A DNA stretch of 22,669 nucleotides from DASZVN01 sp035547055 (GCA_035547055.1 DASZVN010000213.1:1-22669); one strand, 5' to 3'. Counted from the first letter of the stretch, positions 1 to 7,489 are shown. The notes: generated from the sequence alone by a model not told the origin. A program made the numbers and translations.

Positions 1-955
1 CGCCGGCCGCCGGATGGTAGTCGAACGGCACGGCGGCCCGCGCGACCACCTTGCCGCCCGGTCCGAGCTGGTCGACCCGCACCTCGTAGTCGCCGGTCGC
101 AAGGCCGTGCTTGACCGTCAGCGACCAATGCCCGTCCTGGCCGACGACGGCGTCGGCGAGATGGGTGCCGTTGAGGTAGATGCCGAGCCGCGCGCCCGGC
201 GCGCCGGTGCCCTGGACGAACAGCCGCCCGGCGTCGGTCTCGACCGCATCGACATGGGGGGCGCCGGCCGGCCCGGCAGCGGCGGCCGGCGGCGACAGCG
301 CGGCGACCTCGGTTCCAGCCTTCGCAGCCACCGGCGCCGGCGCGACGATCCGGCCCGGCGCCGCCGGCTTGCCGGCGTTCAGGATCTCCGCCGGCTTGCC
401 CGGCTCCTCGGCCACCACCAGGAGCTGGTCGCCCGGCTTGGACGGCACCGACACGACGACCGAGCGCTCGGACAACGCGGCGTGGCCGGCGGCATCGGTC
501 GCGCGGAGCGTCAACTGGTGGCTGCCCGGCGTCAGCGGCGGCGGCGTCATCACGAACTGGCCGGCCTCGTCGGCGGTGGCGGTCCCGGCGACCTTGCCGT
601 TGGCGAGGAGGTCGACCTTGCTGTCGGGCGCCGCGCGGCCGGCGACGACGTTCTCGCCGCTCGGCTCGACCCGCACCACGTCGAAGCTCGGTCCCGCCGG
701 CTTGGCCGGCGCCTTGGCCATGGCGGCGGCGGAGGGCGCGGCGGCACCGGGCGCCGCCGCTGCCGCGCTGCCGGCAGCGGGTGGCGCGGCGGATGGCGGC
801 GCCGGGGGCTTGGCGATCTCGGCCGGCACCGCGACCTCGCGGACGGTGCGGTCGCCCCGGAGCGACAGGTCGGCCACCACCCCGAGGCCGGCCGCGAGCA
901 CGATCACGGCCGCGGTCCCGCCGTAGATGAGAATGCGCCGCGTCCCAGGGGTCAT
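1..955 (-). CDS. Membrane-anchored Ig-like repeat protein, probably with a C-terminal LysM domain outside the window (partial)
   Basis: The frame is open from the ATG at 953-955 to the window edge, giving 318 residues with no stop, so the C-terminus is missing. A GGGAGG ribosome-binding site lies about 9 bases upstream of the start. Residues 8-30 form one hydrophobic N-terminal segment after a short basic start, so the protein is probably anchored in the inner membrane and faces the periplasm. An Ala/Pro-rich linker covers about 38-88. Two beta-rich Ig-like repeats follow, at about 89-170 and 235-315. Each contains a glycine-rich turn, a short 'NGK' or 'NGT' hairpin and a 'G-H-W/Q-L' strand like bacterial Ig-like modules. 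In Hyphomicrobiales, proteins with this architecture next to a LOG gene usually end in a LysM peptidoglycan-binding domain. That ending is inferred from the family and is not visible here. The gene diverges from the LOG gene. Confidence 0.8.
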   Translation of the reverse strand, partial: MTPGTRRILIYGGTAAVIVLAAGLGVVADLSLRGDRTVREVAVPAEIAKPPAPPSAAPPAAGSAAAAAPGAAAPSAAAMAKAPAKPAGPSFDVVRVEPSGENVVAGRAAPDSKVDLLANGKVAGTATADEAGQFVMTPPPLTPGSHQLTLRATDAAGHAALSERSVVVSVPSKPGDQLLVVAEEPGKPAEILNAGKPAAPGRIVAPAPVAAKAGTEVAALSPPAAAAGPAGAPHVDAVETDAGRLFVQGTGAPGARLGIYLNGTHLADAVVGQDGHWSLTVKHGLATGDYEVRVDQLGPGGKVVARAAVPFDYHPAAG

Positions 956-991
956 GCCGTGCGCCTCCCGATATCCGGGCTCCGCCGAAGG

Positions 992-1010
992 GTGACGCGA
1001 ATTCCGTCAC
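992..1010. promoter_or_regulatory. Small inverted repeat in the divergent Ig-like/LOG intergenic region
   Basis: GTGACG at 992-997 and CGTCAC at 1005-1010 are perfect reverse complements separated by seven bases that include GAATTC. The site lies 37 bases upstream of the minus-strand start at 955 and about 98 bases upstream of the LOG start. It could be an operator for either gene. Six-base arms arise often by chance in DNA this GC-rich, so this is only a candidate. Confidence 0.22.
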
Positions 1011-1107
1011 GCTTTCGTCCTACACTGCGGCGAAGAAGTTTGCACGAGGATCGGAACGGTCTGCGCGATTCGATCGTTGATGCTTTCCCCTCCCAGAAAG
1101 GCTTCGG

Positions 1108-1725
1108 ATGAAATTCATCGGCTCGGTGTGCGTCTATTGCGGCTCGAACAGCGGGACCAGCCCGCGCTGGGAGGCGGCCGCCGGCGCCTTTGGCAGCCTG
1201 CTCGGCGAAAGCGGGGTTCGCCTGGTCTATGGCGGCGGCGGCCTCGGCCTGATGGGCGCGCTGGCCCGCGGCGTGCTCGCCCATGGCGGCGAGGTCACCG
1301 GGGTGATTCCCCGCTTCCTTGTGAGGCGGGAGCAGATGCTGGAGAGCGTGCAGGAGCATCTCGTCACCGAGACCATGCACGAGCGCAAGCAATTGATGTT
1401 CGACCACGCCGACGCCTTCGTCGCCTTGCCGGGCGGCATCGGCACGCTGGAGGAGCTGGTCGAGCAGCTCACCTGGGCCCAGCTCGGCCGCCATCACAAG
1501 CCGATCGCCATCGCCAATCTCGACGGCTATTGGGAACCGCTCTTGGCCATGCTGGCCCATATGCGCCGGCAGGGCTTCGTGCGCGAGAGCGCCGACGTAC
1601 CCTATGTCGTCGCCAATTCGGTGGACGACATCCTGCCGAAGCTGGAGGAGGCGGCGGCCCGCACCGCCGAGCGCGGCAAGACCCCGAAGGAAACCGTCGA
1701 CGCCGAGCCGCTGCACCGGATGTGA
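1108..1725 (+). CDS. LOG-family protein (TIGR00730 type), probable cytokinin riboside 5'-monophosphate phosphoribohydrolase
   Basis: This 205-residue cytosolic Rossmann-like protein carries both LOG signatures. The nucleotide-binding glycine loop VYGGGGLGLMG is at residues 40-50, and the catalytic PGGIGTLEE motif is at 108-116, with the conserved MHERK segment at 90-94 (Arg93 and Lys94 contact phosphate in the family). Enzymes of this family split N6-modified or plain nucleoside 5'-monophosphates into base plus ribose 5-phosphate. In bacteria the true substrate is often an ordinary nucleotide such as AMP rather than a cytokinin precursor. The length is typical. An AAAGG ribosome-binding site precedes the ATG by about 7 bases. 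The gene is divergent from the Ig-like envelope gene and convergent with glyS, so it is probably transcribed alone. Confidence 0.93.
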   Translation: MKFIGSVCVYCGSNSGTSPRWEAAAGAFGSLLGESGVRLVYGGGGLGLMGALARGVLAHGGEVTGVIPRFLVRREQMLESVQEHLVTETMHERKQLMFDHADAFVALPGGIGTLEELVEQLTWAQLGRHHKPIAIANLDGYWEPLLAMLAHMRRQGFVRESADVPYVVANSVDDILPKLEEAAARTAERGKTPKETVDAEPLHRM

Positions 1726-1734
1726 GCGAACGTC

Positions 1735-1803
1735 TTTGCAGGGCGGGCACGCGCAGCGCGCCCACGGGGTGGGCGTCGGCCTTACCGATGCCCGCCCTGC
1801 AAA
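1735..1803. terminator. Perfect 15-bp inverted repeat with a nested hairpin between convergent LOG and glyS genes
   Basis: TTTGCAGGGCGGGCA at 1735-1749 is the exact reverse complement of TGCCCGCCCTGCAAA at 1789-1803. The 39-base spacer can itself fold, with CGCCCA pairing with TGGGCG around a short loop. The element starts 9 bases after the LOG stop and ends 7 bases before the glyS stop, so it fills the convergent junction. Transcripts from either strand would form a long GC stem, and one arm ends in AAA while the other begins with TTT. That suits a bidirectional terminator or a 3'-end stabilising structure, although there is no long U-tract. A small mobile palindromic repeat is the alternative. 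Confidence 0.6.
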
Positions 1804-1810
1804 TCCGGGT

Positions 1811-4012
1811 CTAGCCCTCGATCCGGGAGAAGTCCGCGACGGCCAGCGTCGCGGCGCGGAGGCGCTCGAGAAGGCGCAGGCGGTTCAGCCGGAGGGCCGG
1901 GTCGTCGGCATTGACGGTGACCGTCTCGAAGAAGCGGTCGACCGTGGGGCGAAGCGTCGCGAGAGCCCGCATCGCAGCGGCGAAGTCCTCGGCCTTCACC
2001 GCGGTGCGGGCCGCGGGCTCGGCGGCGTCGAGCGCGGCCGCCAGCGCCCGCTCGTCGGCCTCGCCGAGAAGCGTCGGCTCGACCTTGCCCGCGAAGGCGC
2101 CGACGCCGTCCTTCTTTTCCTCCGCACGGAGGATGTTGGCGGCGCGGCGATAGCCGACCAGGAGGTTCCGGCCGTCGTCGGTGCCGAGCAGCGCGGCGAG
2201 CGCGGCGATGCGGCGGGTGACGAGGACGAGATCGTCCTGGTCGCCCAGCGCGAACACGGCGTCGACGAGGTCGTGGCGGGCGCCGTCCTCGCGGAGTTGC
2301 ACCTTCAGCCGGTCGGCGAAGAAGGCGAGGAGGTCCGCGCTGTCGTCGAGCGCGCGGCGGCGCAGCGCGCGCCGCGCCTCCTCGGCCGCCGGATCGTCGA
2401 GCACCCCCTCCCCCACGAGGTCGATGCCGAGCCTGGCCGACTCGGCCTCCAGCGCCCCCTCCACGGTGTCGCGCTGGTGCAGCGACGCGGCGACCTGGCC
2501 GTAGGCGAACATCAGCAGCCGGCCGAGCGGCAGGCGGCATTCGCGCGCCAGCACGATGCGGATGACGCCGAGCGCGGCGCGGCGGAGCGCGAACGGGTCT
2601 TTCGAGCCGGTCGGCTTCTCGCCGGCCATCCAGAAGCCGACCAGGGTGTCGAGCTTGTCGGCCAGCGCCACCGCGACAGCGACCGGACTCTCGGGAACGG
2701 CATCCTCGGGCCCGCGCGGGCGGTAGTGCGCGGCGATCGCGTCGGCGACCGCGGCGTCCTCGCCCTGGGCGCGGGCGAGCGCGCCGCCGACATAGCCCTG
2801 CAGCTCGGGAAACTCGCCGACCGTCTCGCTCGCAAGATCGGCCTTGGCGAGGGCTGCCGCGCGCTCGGCCAGGGCGGCGTCGGCGCCGGCCAGCGGCGCG
2901 ATCTCGCGGGCGAGGCGGACGAGGCGGCGGACGCGTTCGCCCTGGGTGCCGAGCTTCTCGTGGAAGACGACGCGGTCGAGCGCCCTGGCGCGCTTGGCCA
3001 GCGGCACGCCGAGATCGGTCTGCCAGAAGAAGCGGGCGTCGGCGAGGCGCGCCCTCACCACCCGCTCATTGCCCGCGACGATCGCCCTGCCGCCGTCGGC
3101 GGCGTCGAGATTGGCGACGAGGACGAAGCGGTCGGCGAGGCGGCCGTCGCGGCGCAGGACGAAGCATTTCTGGTTGGCGCGGATGGTGGTGCGGATGATC
3201 GCCTCCGGCACCTCCAGGAAGGCCGGGTCGAAGCGGCCCATCAGCACCACCGGCCATTCCACGAGGCCCGCGGTCTCCTCCGAAAGCGCCTCGTCCTCGA
3301 CCAGCTCCAGCCCCTGGGCCAAGGCGAGGTCGCGGGCGTCCGCCAGGATCATGTGGCGGCGGCGGTCGGCATCGAGGACGACGTGGGCGGCGTCGAGCGC
3401 GGCGAGATACTCGGCGAAGCGGCGCACCCGGATCGGCCCGGGCGCATGGACGCGATGGCCGAAGGTCACGTCGCCCGACGCGATCCCGTCGATCGCGAAC
3501 TCCACCACTTCGCTCGCCTCGTTGTCGGTCGCGAGCGTGCACAGGACCGCGTGGAGCGGCCGGACCCAGCGCAGCGAGCCCGTCCCCCAGCGCATCGACT
3601 TCGGCCAGGGAAAGCCGGCGACGACCGCCGGCACGATCTCGGCGAGGAGCGCCGCGGTGGTGCGGCCGGGCTTCACGGTCCGGGCGAAATAGAAGCGGCC
3701 CTTCGCCTCCTCGCGGATCTCGGCCTCCTCGATCGCGCCGAGGCCGGCGGCCTTGAGGAAGCCGGCAACCGCGGCCTCCGGCGCGCCGACGCGGGGGCCG
3801 CGGCGCTCCTCGGTGCGGGCCGGCTGCTCCGGCGGCAGGCCATGCACGGTCAGCGCGAGGCGGCGCGGCGTCGCGAACGCCTTGGCGCCGTCATAGGTCA
3901 ACCCCGCCTCGACCAGCGCGTCGGTAACGAGGCGCTGGAGGTCGGCGGCGGCGCGGCGCTGCATCCGCGCCGGGATTTCCTCCGAGAAGAGTTCGAGCAG
4001 AAGGTCGGGCAT
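1811..4012 (-). CDS. glyS: Glycyl-tRNA synthetase beta subunit
   Basis: GlyS is the large beta subunit of the bacterial alpha2-beta2 glycyl-tRNA synthetase. It binds tRNA-Gly while GlyQ carries the aminoacylation site. The protein begins with the family signature MPDLLLELFSEEIPARMQ. It then has the B3/4-like and HD-like central region and ends with a DALR-type anticodon-binding helical domain (the segment starting RHDLVDAVFALGDQDD). At 733 residues it is a little longer than the Escherichia coli protein (689) but normal for alphaproteobacteria. The frame also opens at an upstream ATG at 4054. I chose the ATG at 4010-4012 because the conserved family N-terminus starts there, although neither start has a clear Shine-Dalgarno sequence. 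glyQ normally lies just upstream but is not in this window. The next upstream genes are a 97-residue ORF and a MarR regulator. Confidence 0.97.
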   Translation of the reverse strand: MPDLLLELFSEEIPARMQRRAAADLQRLVTDALVEAGLTYDGAKAFATPRRLALTVHGLPPEQPARTEERRGPRVGAPEAAVAGFLKAAGLGAIEEAEIREEAKGRFYFARTVKPGRTTAALLAEIVPAVVAGFPWPKSMRWGTGSLRWVRPLHAVLCTLATDNEASEVVEFAIDGIASGDVTFGHRVHAPGPIRVRRFAEYLAALDAAHVVLDADRRRHMILADARDLALAQGLELVEDEALSEETAGLVEWPVVLMGRFDPAFLEVPEAIIRTTIRANQKCFVLRRDGRLADRFVLVANLDAADGGRAIVAGNERVVRARLADARFFWQTDLGVPLAKRARALDRVVFHEKLGTQGERVRRLVRLAREIAPLAGADAALAERAAALAKADLASETVGEFPELQGYVGGALARAQGEDAAVADAIAAHYRPRGPEDAVPESPVAVAVALADKLDTLVGFWMAGEKPTGSKDPFALRRAALGVIRIVLARECRLPLGRLLMFAYGQVAASLHQRDTVEGALEAESARLGIDLVGEGVLDDPAAEEARRALRRRALDDSADLLAFFADRLKVQLREDGARHDLVDAVFALGDQDDLVLVTRRIAALAALLGTDDGRNLLVGYRRAANILRAEEKKDGVGAFAGKVEPTLLGEADERALAAALDAAEPAARTAVKAEDFAAAMRALATLRPTVDRFFETVTVNADDPALRLNRLRLLERLRAATLAVADFSRIEG

Positions 4013-4094
4013 GAGGAGTGGCGGCGTCCGGCGGCGCGGGGGTGCGGCAGCCATAGCGGCCGGCGCCGCCGGTGTCGAGGCGGCGGGACGGCGA

Positions 4095-4388
4095 TCAGCG
4101 GCGGAACAGGCGGCGCCACCACGGCAGGGTCGCGGCCGGGCCGGTGGCGGCGTCGCCGCGTGCCGGGGCCGGCCCGTCGGCGGTGACGGCGGTGATCGTG
4201 ACCCTGACGCCGCCGGCGGCCGCTTCGACGATCAGGCTCTCGATCGAGCGCTGCCGCGCCTCCGCGGGCATGGCCGGGTCGAAGACCAGGCGGATCTCGC
4301 GGCCGGCGTCCCCATCGTCCGCGGCGTCCACGATCTCGTAGGCGGCGAGCGAGCCGTCCTCCCGCATCCGCCGCAGCGTCGCTTCCAT
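4095..4388 (-). CDS. Small conserved-looking hypothetical protein (97 aa)
   Basis: I do not recognise a family. The ORF lies between glyS and the MarR gene, on the same strand, 82 bases upstream of the glyS start. The sequence looks protein-like: an N-terminal helix, an acidic turn (DAADDGDAG), a strand of the form REIRLVFDP, a helix and two further strands ending VRVTITAVTADG. This could be a small alpha/beta fold of about 70 residues. A low-complexity linker follows, then a basic aromatic tail, WWRRLFRR, which could associate with membrane. No signal peptide is evident. The purine-rich stretch GAGGGACCAGGG upstream of the ATG at 4386-4388 could serve as ribosome-binding site. Longer overlapping frames exist in this interval but read as low-complexity Arg/Pro/Ala shadows. 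Confidence 0.55.
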   Translation of the reverse strand: MEATLRRMREDGSLAAYEIVDAADDGDAGREIRLVFDPAMPAEARQRSIESLIVEAAAGGVRVTITAVTADGPAPARGDAATGPAATLPWWRRLFRR

Positions 4389-4460
4389 CGCCCTGGTCCC
4401 TCGGCAGGGGAGTCGAGGGAGCGCCCCCCGGTTCCACGCCTGCCCAAATAATCCGCCGGC

Positions 4461-4490
4461 GACGTTCCTCTAGGACGACGTTCCCCTAGG
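4461..4490. repeat. Short imperfect direct repeat at the MarR stop codon
   Basis: GACGTTCCTCTAGG at 4461-4474 is repeated as GACGTTCCCCTAGG at 4477-4490, with 13 of 14 bases identical and a 16-base period. The second copy contains the stop codon of the MarR gene (CTA at 4486-4488 on the plus strand). It looks like a small local tandem duplication rather than a mobile element. Confidence 0.5.
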
Positions 4491-5055
4491 GCGGCGGGGC
4501 CGGCGTGTCGTCGACGAGCGCGCCGTCGTCGATCGCGTCGGCGAGCTTGCCGATCAGGCGGTAGAGCGCCTCGCGCTCGCCGGTGTCGAGGATCGCGAGC
4601 AGCGCCATCTGCCGCCGGCGCGCCGTCGGCAGGACGCGATCGTGCAGAGCCCGGCCGACGGGAGTGATCGACACCACCAGGCGGCGGCCGTGGCCGGGGT
4701 CTCCGTTCACCGCGACGTAGCCCTTCTCCTCGAGCAGGCGGACGGCCCGGCTGATCAGCGCCTTGTCGAGGGTCGAGCGCGCGGTCAGCTCGGAGAGCTG
4801 GATCGGCGAGGCCCGGTTCAGCAGCGGCAGGATGCGCCATTCCGGCAGGCTGAGGCCGAAGCGATGGGTATATTGCGGCATCAGCGTGCGCTGGATCTTG
4901 GCGGCGAGGCGCAACACCAGGAGGGAGGGAAAATCGGCCACCCTGAGCCCGGCGCCGTCGACCCCGGGATCGAGCCACGGGCAGTCCTGGTCGTCCGGGG
5001 CGCTCTCGGCGGCGTCCGGGCGACTGCGGGACCGTTCTGAGGTTCGTGCGGTCAT
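4486..5055 (-). CDS. MarR-family winged-helix transcriptional regulator
   Basis: This is a 189-residue dimeric DNA-binding repressor or activator of the MarR type. Residues 1-40 form a disordered, charged extension. The dimerisation helix covers about 42-62 (FPSLLVLRLAAKIQRTL) and leads into 'LSLPEWRILPLL' at 68-79, a MarR hallmark. The helix-turn-helix lies at about 83-112 (SPIQLSELTARSTLDKALIS, then RAVRLLEEKGYV), and the beta wing at 113-132 carries GDPGHGRRLVVSITPVG. C-terminal dimerisation helices follow. The start at 5053-5055 gives a normal N-terminus but has only a weak ribosome-binding site. A palindrome about 40 bases upstream (5095-5111) is a likely autoregulatory operator. The gene diverges from the epimerase gene, which may be a target. 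The effector is unknown. Confidence 0.93.
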   Translation of the reverse strand: MTARTSERSRSRPDAAESAPDDQDCPWLDPGVDGAGLRVADFPSLLVLRLAAKIQRTLMPQYTHRFGLSLPEWRILPLLNRASPIQLSELTARSTLDKALISRAVRLLEEKGYVAVNGDPGHGRRLVVSITPVGRALHDRVLPTARRRQMALLAILDTGEREALYRLIGKLADAIDDGALVDDTPAPPP

Positions 5056-5094
5056 CGGCTGCCTGCTTGAGTCAGGGCGAGCCTAGCCCAGAAA

Positions 5095-5111
5095 TTTGAT
5101 GGCTCAACAAA
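5095..5111. promoter_or_regulatory. Candidate MarR operator (imperfect palindrome) in the MarR/epimerase divergent region
   Basis: TTTGATGGCTCAACAAA has the form TTTGnTGnnnCAnCAAA, with 12 of 17 positions symmetric about 5103. This AT-rich patch stands out in GC-rich DNA. MarR proteins typically bind AT-rich 16-20-bp palindromes of this type in their own promoters. The site begins 40 bases upstream of the MarR start and lies about 130 bases upstream of the epimerase start. On the minus strand its TTGTTG half could overlap a -35 element. Binding is inferred from position and symmetry only. Confidence 0.45.
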
Positions 5112-5240
5112 AAATCCGGCGCGTGCGAGCATGTCGCGGGCGGCGCGGCGCGGTCGCACGACGATCGCGAACGATAGAGGACGGGCAGAGATGCGACGAA
5201 AGGTTGCAGACGGCGGCGCGCGGGCTTCGTGGGACGCCGC

Positions 5241-6266
5241 ATGAAGATCCTCGTCACCGGCAGCGCCGGCTTCATCGGCTTCCACCTCGCCCGGCGGCTT
5301 CTGGCCGACGGCCACGCCGTCACCGGCTTCGACGGGCTGACCCCCTATTATGACGTCAGGCTGAAGGAGGCCCGCCACGCCATCCTCGCCCGCGAGCCGA
5401 ACTTCCGCGCCGAGATCGGCCGGCTCGAGGACATGGCGGCGCTGGAGCGCGCGGCGGCCGCGGCGGAGCCCGACATCGTCGTGCACCTCGCCGCCCAGGC
5501 CGGGGTGCGCTACTCGATCGACCACCCGCGGGCCTATGCCGATTCCAACCTCACCGGCAGCTTCAACGTGCTGGAGCTGGCGCGGGCCATCCGTCCGAAG
5601 CACCTTCTGATGGCCTCGACCAGCTCGGTCTACGGCGCCGACCCGGAGATGCCGTTCCGCGAGACCGACCGCATCGCCCACCCGCTCACGCTCTATGCCG
5701 CGACCAAGACCGCGATGGAGGCGATGAGCCACGCCTACGCCCATCTGTTCGCGGTCCCGACCACCTGCTTCCGCTTCTTCACCGTCTACGGCCCATGGGG
5801 GCGGCCGGACATGGCGCTGTTCAAGTTCGTCGACGCCATCGTCCGCGGCCAGCCGATCGAAATCTATGGCGAGGGCCGGATGCAGCGCGACTTCACCTTT
5901 GTCGACGACCTCGTCGAGGCGATCGTGCGCCTCACGGGCTGCATCCCGGAGACCGGCCGGCCCATCTCCGCTCCCGGCGTCGCCGACACACTGTCGCCGG
6001 CCGCGCCGTGGCGCGTCGTGAACATCGGCGGCGGCCGCCCGGTCGGGCTCCTGCCCTTCATCGCGGCGATCGAGCGCTGCCTCGGCAAGGCGGCGATCCG
6101 CACCCTCCTGCCGATGCAGCCGGGCGACGTGCCGGCGACCGGCGCCGACCCGGCGCTGCTGGAGGCGCTGACCGGCTACCGCCCGTCGACGCCGGTCGCG
6201 GAGGGCGTCAGGCGCTTCGTCGACTGGTACATGGCCGACTACCGCCCGCGCTTCGAGGGTTCCTAG
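5241..6266 (+). CDS. NAD-dependent sugar-nucleotide epimerase, UDP-glucuronate 4-epimerase-like
   Basis: This 341-residue extended short-chain dehydrogenase interconverts sugar nucleotides. It has the NAD-binding TGSAGFIG loop at residues 6-13, the STSSVYG motif at 126-132 with the catalytic Ser/Thr, and the YAATK catalytic Tyr152/Lys156 pair. The segments 'YYDVRLKEAR' (36-45) and 'AAQAGVRYSIDHP' (84-96) are typical of bacterial UDP-glucuronate 4-epimerases, which make UDP-galacturonate for lipopolysaccharide or capsule. Residues 'QRDFTFVDDLVEAI' match the family's substrate-site region. I chose the ATG at 5241 because MKILVTGSAGFIG is the canonical N-terminus. An in-frame GTG at 5229 would add four residues. 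No other polysaccharide gene is adjacent. The MarR gene diverges upstream. Confidence 0.93.
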   Translation: MKILVTGSAGFIGFHLARRLLADGHAVTGFDGLTPYYDVRLKEARHAILAREPNFRAEIGRLEDMAALERAAAAAEPDIVVHLAAQAGVRYSIDHPRAYADSNLTGSFNVLELARAIRPKHLLMASTSSVYGADPEMPFRETDRIAHPLTLYAATKTAMEAMSHAYAHLFAVPTTCFRFFTVYGPWGRPDMALFKFVDAIVRGQPIEIYGEGRMQRDFTFVDDLVEAIVRLTGCIPETGRPISAPGVADTLSPAAPWRVVNIGGGRPVGLLPFIAAIERCLGKAAIRTLLPMQPGDVPATGADPALLEALTGYRPSTPVAEGVRRFVDWYMADYRPRFEGS

Positions 6267-6280
6267 CCTCCGCCCTCACC

Positions 6281-6366
6281 GTCATGCCCGGGCTTGGCCC
6301 GGGCATCCACGAGTTGGGCCAGCCCAGGAAGGCACGTCGCGCATGGCCGGGCCACGTCCGGCTATG
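6281..6366. repeat. Intergenic palindromic repeat of the rhizobial 'ATGCCCGGGC' type
   Basis: ATGCCCGGGC at 6284-6293 and GCCCGGGCAT at 6297-6306 form a perfect 10-bp stem with a TTG loop. A second near-palindrome follows: CATGGCCGG at 6342-6350 against CCGGCTATG at 6358-6366, with one mismatch. From memory this two-part element matches a very common intergenic repeat of Bradyrhizobium/Rhodopseudomonas-type genomes. It lies between the convergent epimerase and MetE-like genes, 17 bases after the epimerase stop, and may terminate transcription of one or both. Confidence 0.7.
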
Positions 6367-6379
6367 CCGACCGAAACGC

Positions 6380-7489
6380 CTACCCGCCCCAGACCTCGGC
6401 GGCGGTCTCGACCACGAGGCGGAGCTTCGCCTTCTCCTCCTCGATGGTGAGCTCGTTGCCCTCCTCGGTCGAGGCGAAGCCGCATTGCGGGCTGAGGCAG
6501 AGCTGGTCGATGTCGACGAATTTCGACGCCTCCTCGATCCGCCGCTTGAGGAGGTCCTTGGGCTCGAGCGCCGGCTTCTTGGTCGTGACGAGGCCGAGCA
6601 CCACCATCTTGCCGCCCTTCGGCAGGTAGCGCAGCGGCTCGAAGCCGCCGGAGCGCTGGTCGTCGTACTCGAGGAAATAGCCGTCGATGTCGAGATCGCC
6701 GAACAGCGCCTCGGCGACGTGGTCGTACGGCCCCTCGGAGATCCAGCCGGAGCGGAAATTGCCGCGGCAGAGATGGATCGTGAGCGCGAGGTCGGCCGGC
6801 TTGCCGGCGATGATGCGGTTCAGCACGCGGATATAGGTCTCGTGCTGGCGCTCGCCGTCGGCGCCGAACTGGGCGCGCATCCTGGGGCTGTTGAGGAAGG
6901 CGAGGCTGGTGTCGTCGAACTGCAGATAGCGGCAGCCGAGACCGTAGAGCGCCATCATCTCCTCGGTGTAGACCCGGACGAGATCGTCCATGAACTCGTC
7001 CAGGTCCGGGTAGGCCTTGCGGTCGATGCCGCGCCCCGCCGGAAAATGCATCATGCTGGGCGAGGGCACGGTGATCTTGGCGGTCTGGTGCACCAGCGGC
7101 TTCAGGAACTTGAAGTGCTCGGCGAAGATCGCCTCCTTGAGGTGGATCTTCTCGTCGATCGAATACTGGATGAAGCCCCAGTCGATCGGGCCCTTCTCGC
7201 TCTGGAACGGCGCGGTGACCTCGCCGCCGACGATGCGGACGCCGCCGAGCGCGTATTTGAAGTCCATGATCCAGTCGTGGCGGCGGAACTCGCCGTCGGT
7301 GATGCCCTTGAGGCCGACCTCCTCCTGCATCTTCACCGCGTCACGGATGCAGTCGTCCTCGACCCGGCGGAGCTCGGCGTCGCCGATGGTGCCGGCCTTG
7401 TGCCTGGCCCGCGCCTCGGCCAGCGCCGGCGGCCTCAGCAGGCTCCCGACCTGATCGGCGCGAAACGGCGGCTTCAAGCGTGCGGCCAT
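6380..7489 (-). CDS. Short MetE-like cobalamin-independent methionine synthase family protein
   Basis: The 369-residue protein corresponds to the C-terminal catalytic barrel of MetE without the N-terminal duplicated domain. The zinc ligands that activate the thiol substrate are present: His239 and Cys241 (TIHLCRGNF), Glu274 (YFLEYDD) and Cys336 (SPQCGFAST). The N-terminal 'DQVGSLLRP' and 'GITDGEFRRHDW' segments are typical of stand-alone 'methionine synthase II' proteins. Such proteins transfer a methyl or alkyl group to or from a thiol. Some make methionine from simple methyl donors and others handle different thiols, so the substrate is not settled. The start at 7487-7489 has a strong GGAGGA ribosome-binding site and the family N-terminus. 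The frame continues further upstream but only as low-complexity sequence. The gene diverges from the SDR gene and has no other methionine gene beside it. Confidence 0.9.
   Translation of the reverse strand: MAARLKPPFRADQVGSLLRPPALAEARARHKAGTIGDAELRRVEDDCIRDAVKMQEEVGLKGITDGEFRRHDWIMDFKYALGGVRIVGGEVTAPFQSEKGPIDWGFIQYSIDEKIHLKEAIFAEHFKFLKPLVHQTAKITVPSPSMMHFPAGRGIDRKAYPDLDEFMDDLVRVYTEEMMALYGLGCRYLQFDDTSLAFLNSPRMRAQFGADGERQHETYIRVLNRIIAGKPADLALTIHLCRGNFRSGWISEGPYDHVAEALFGDLDIDGYFLEYDDQRSGGFEPLRYLPKGGKMVVLGLVTTKKPALEPKDLLKRRIEEASKFVDIDQLCLSPQCGFASTEEGNELTIEEEKAKLRLVVETAAEVWGG

Noticed and set aside
1604..4186. Very long open frame (860 residues) on the plus strand opposite glyS
   Set aside because: It is rich in Arg, Ala, Gly and Glu with no domain signature and is antisense to a clear glyS. 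Long antisense frames are expected in DNA of this GC content.
4461..4490. 14-base direct repeat as a recombination or attachment site
   Set aside because: Two adjacent copies at a 16-base period look like a local slippage duplication, with no mobile gene nearby.
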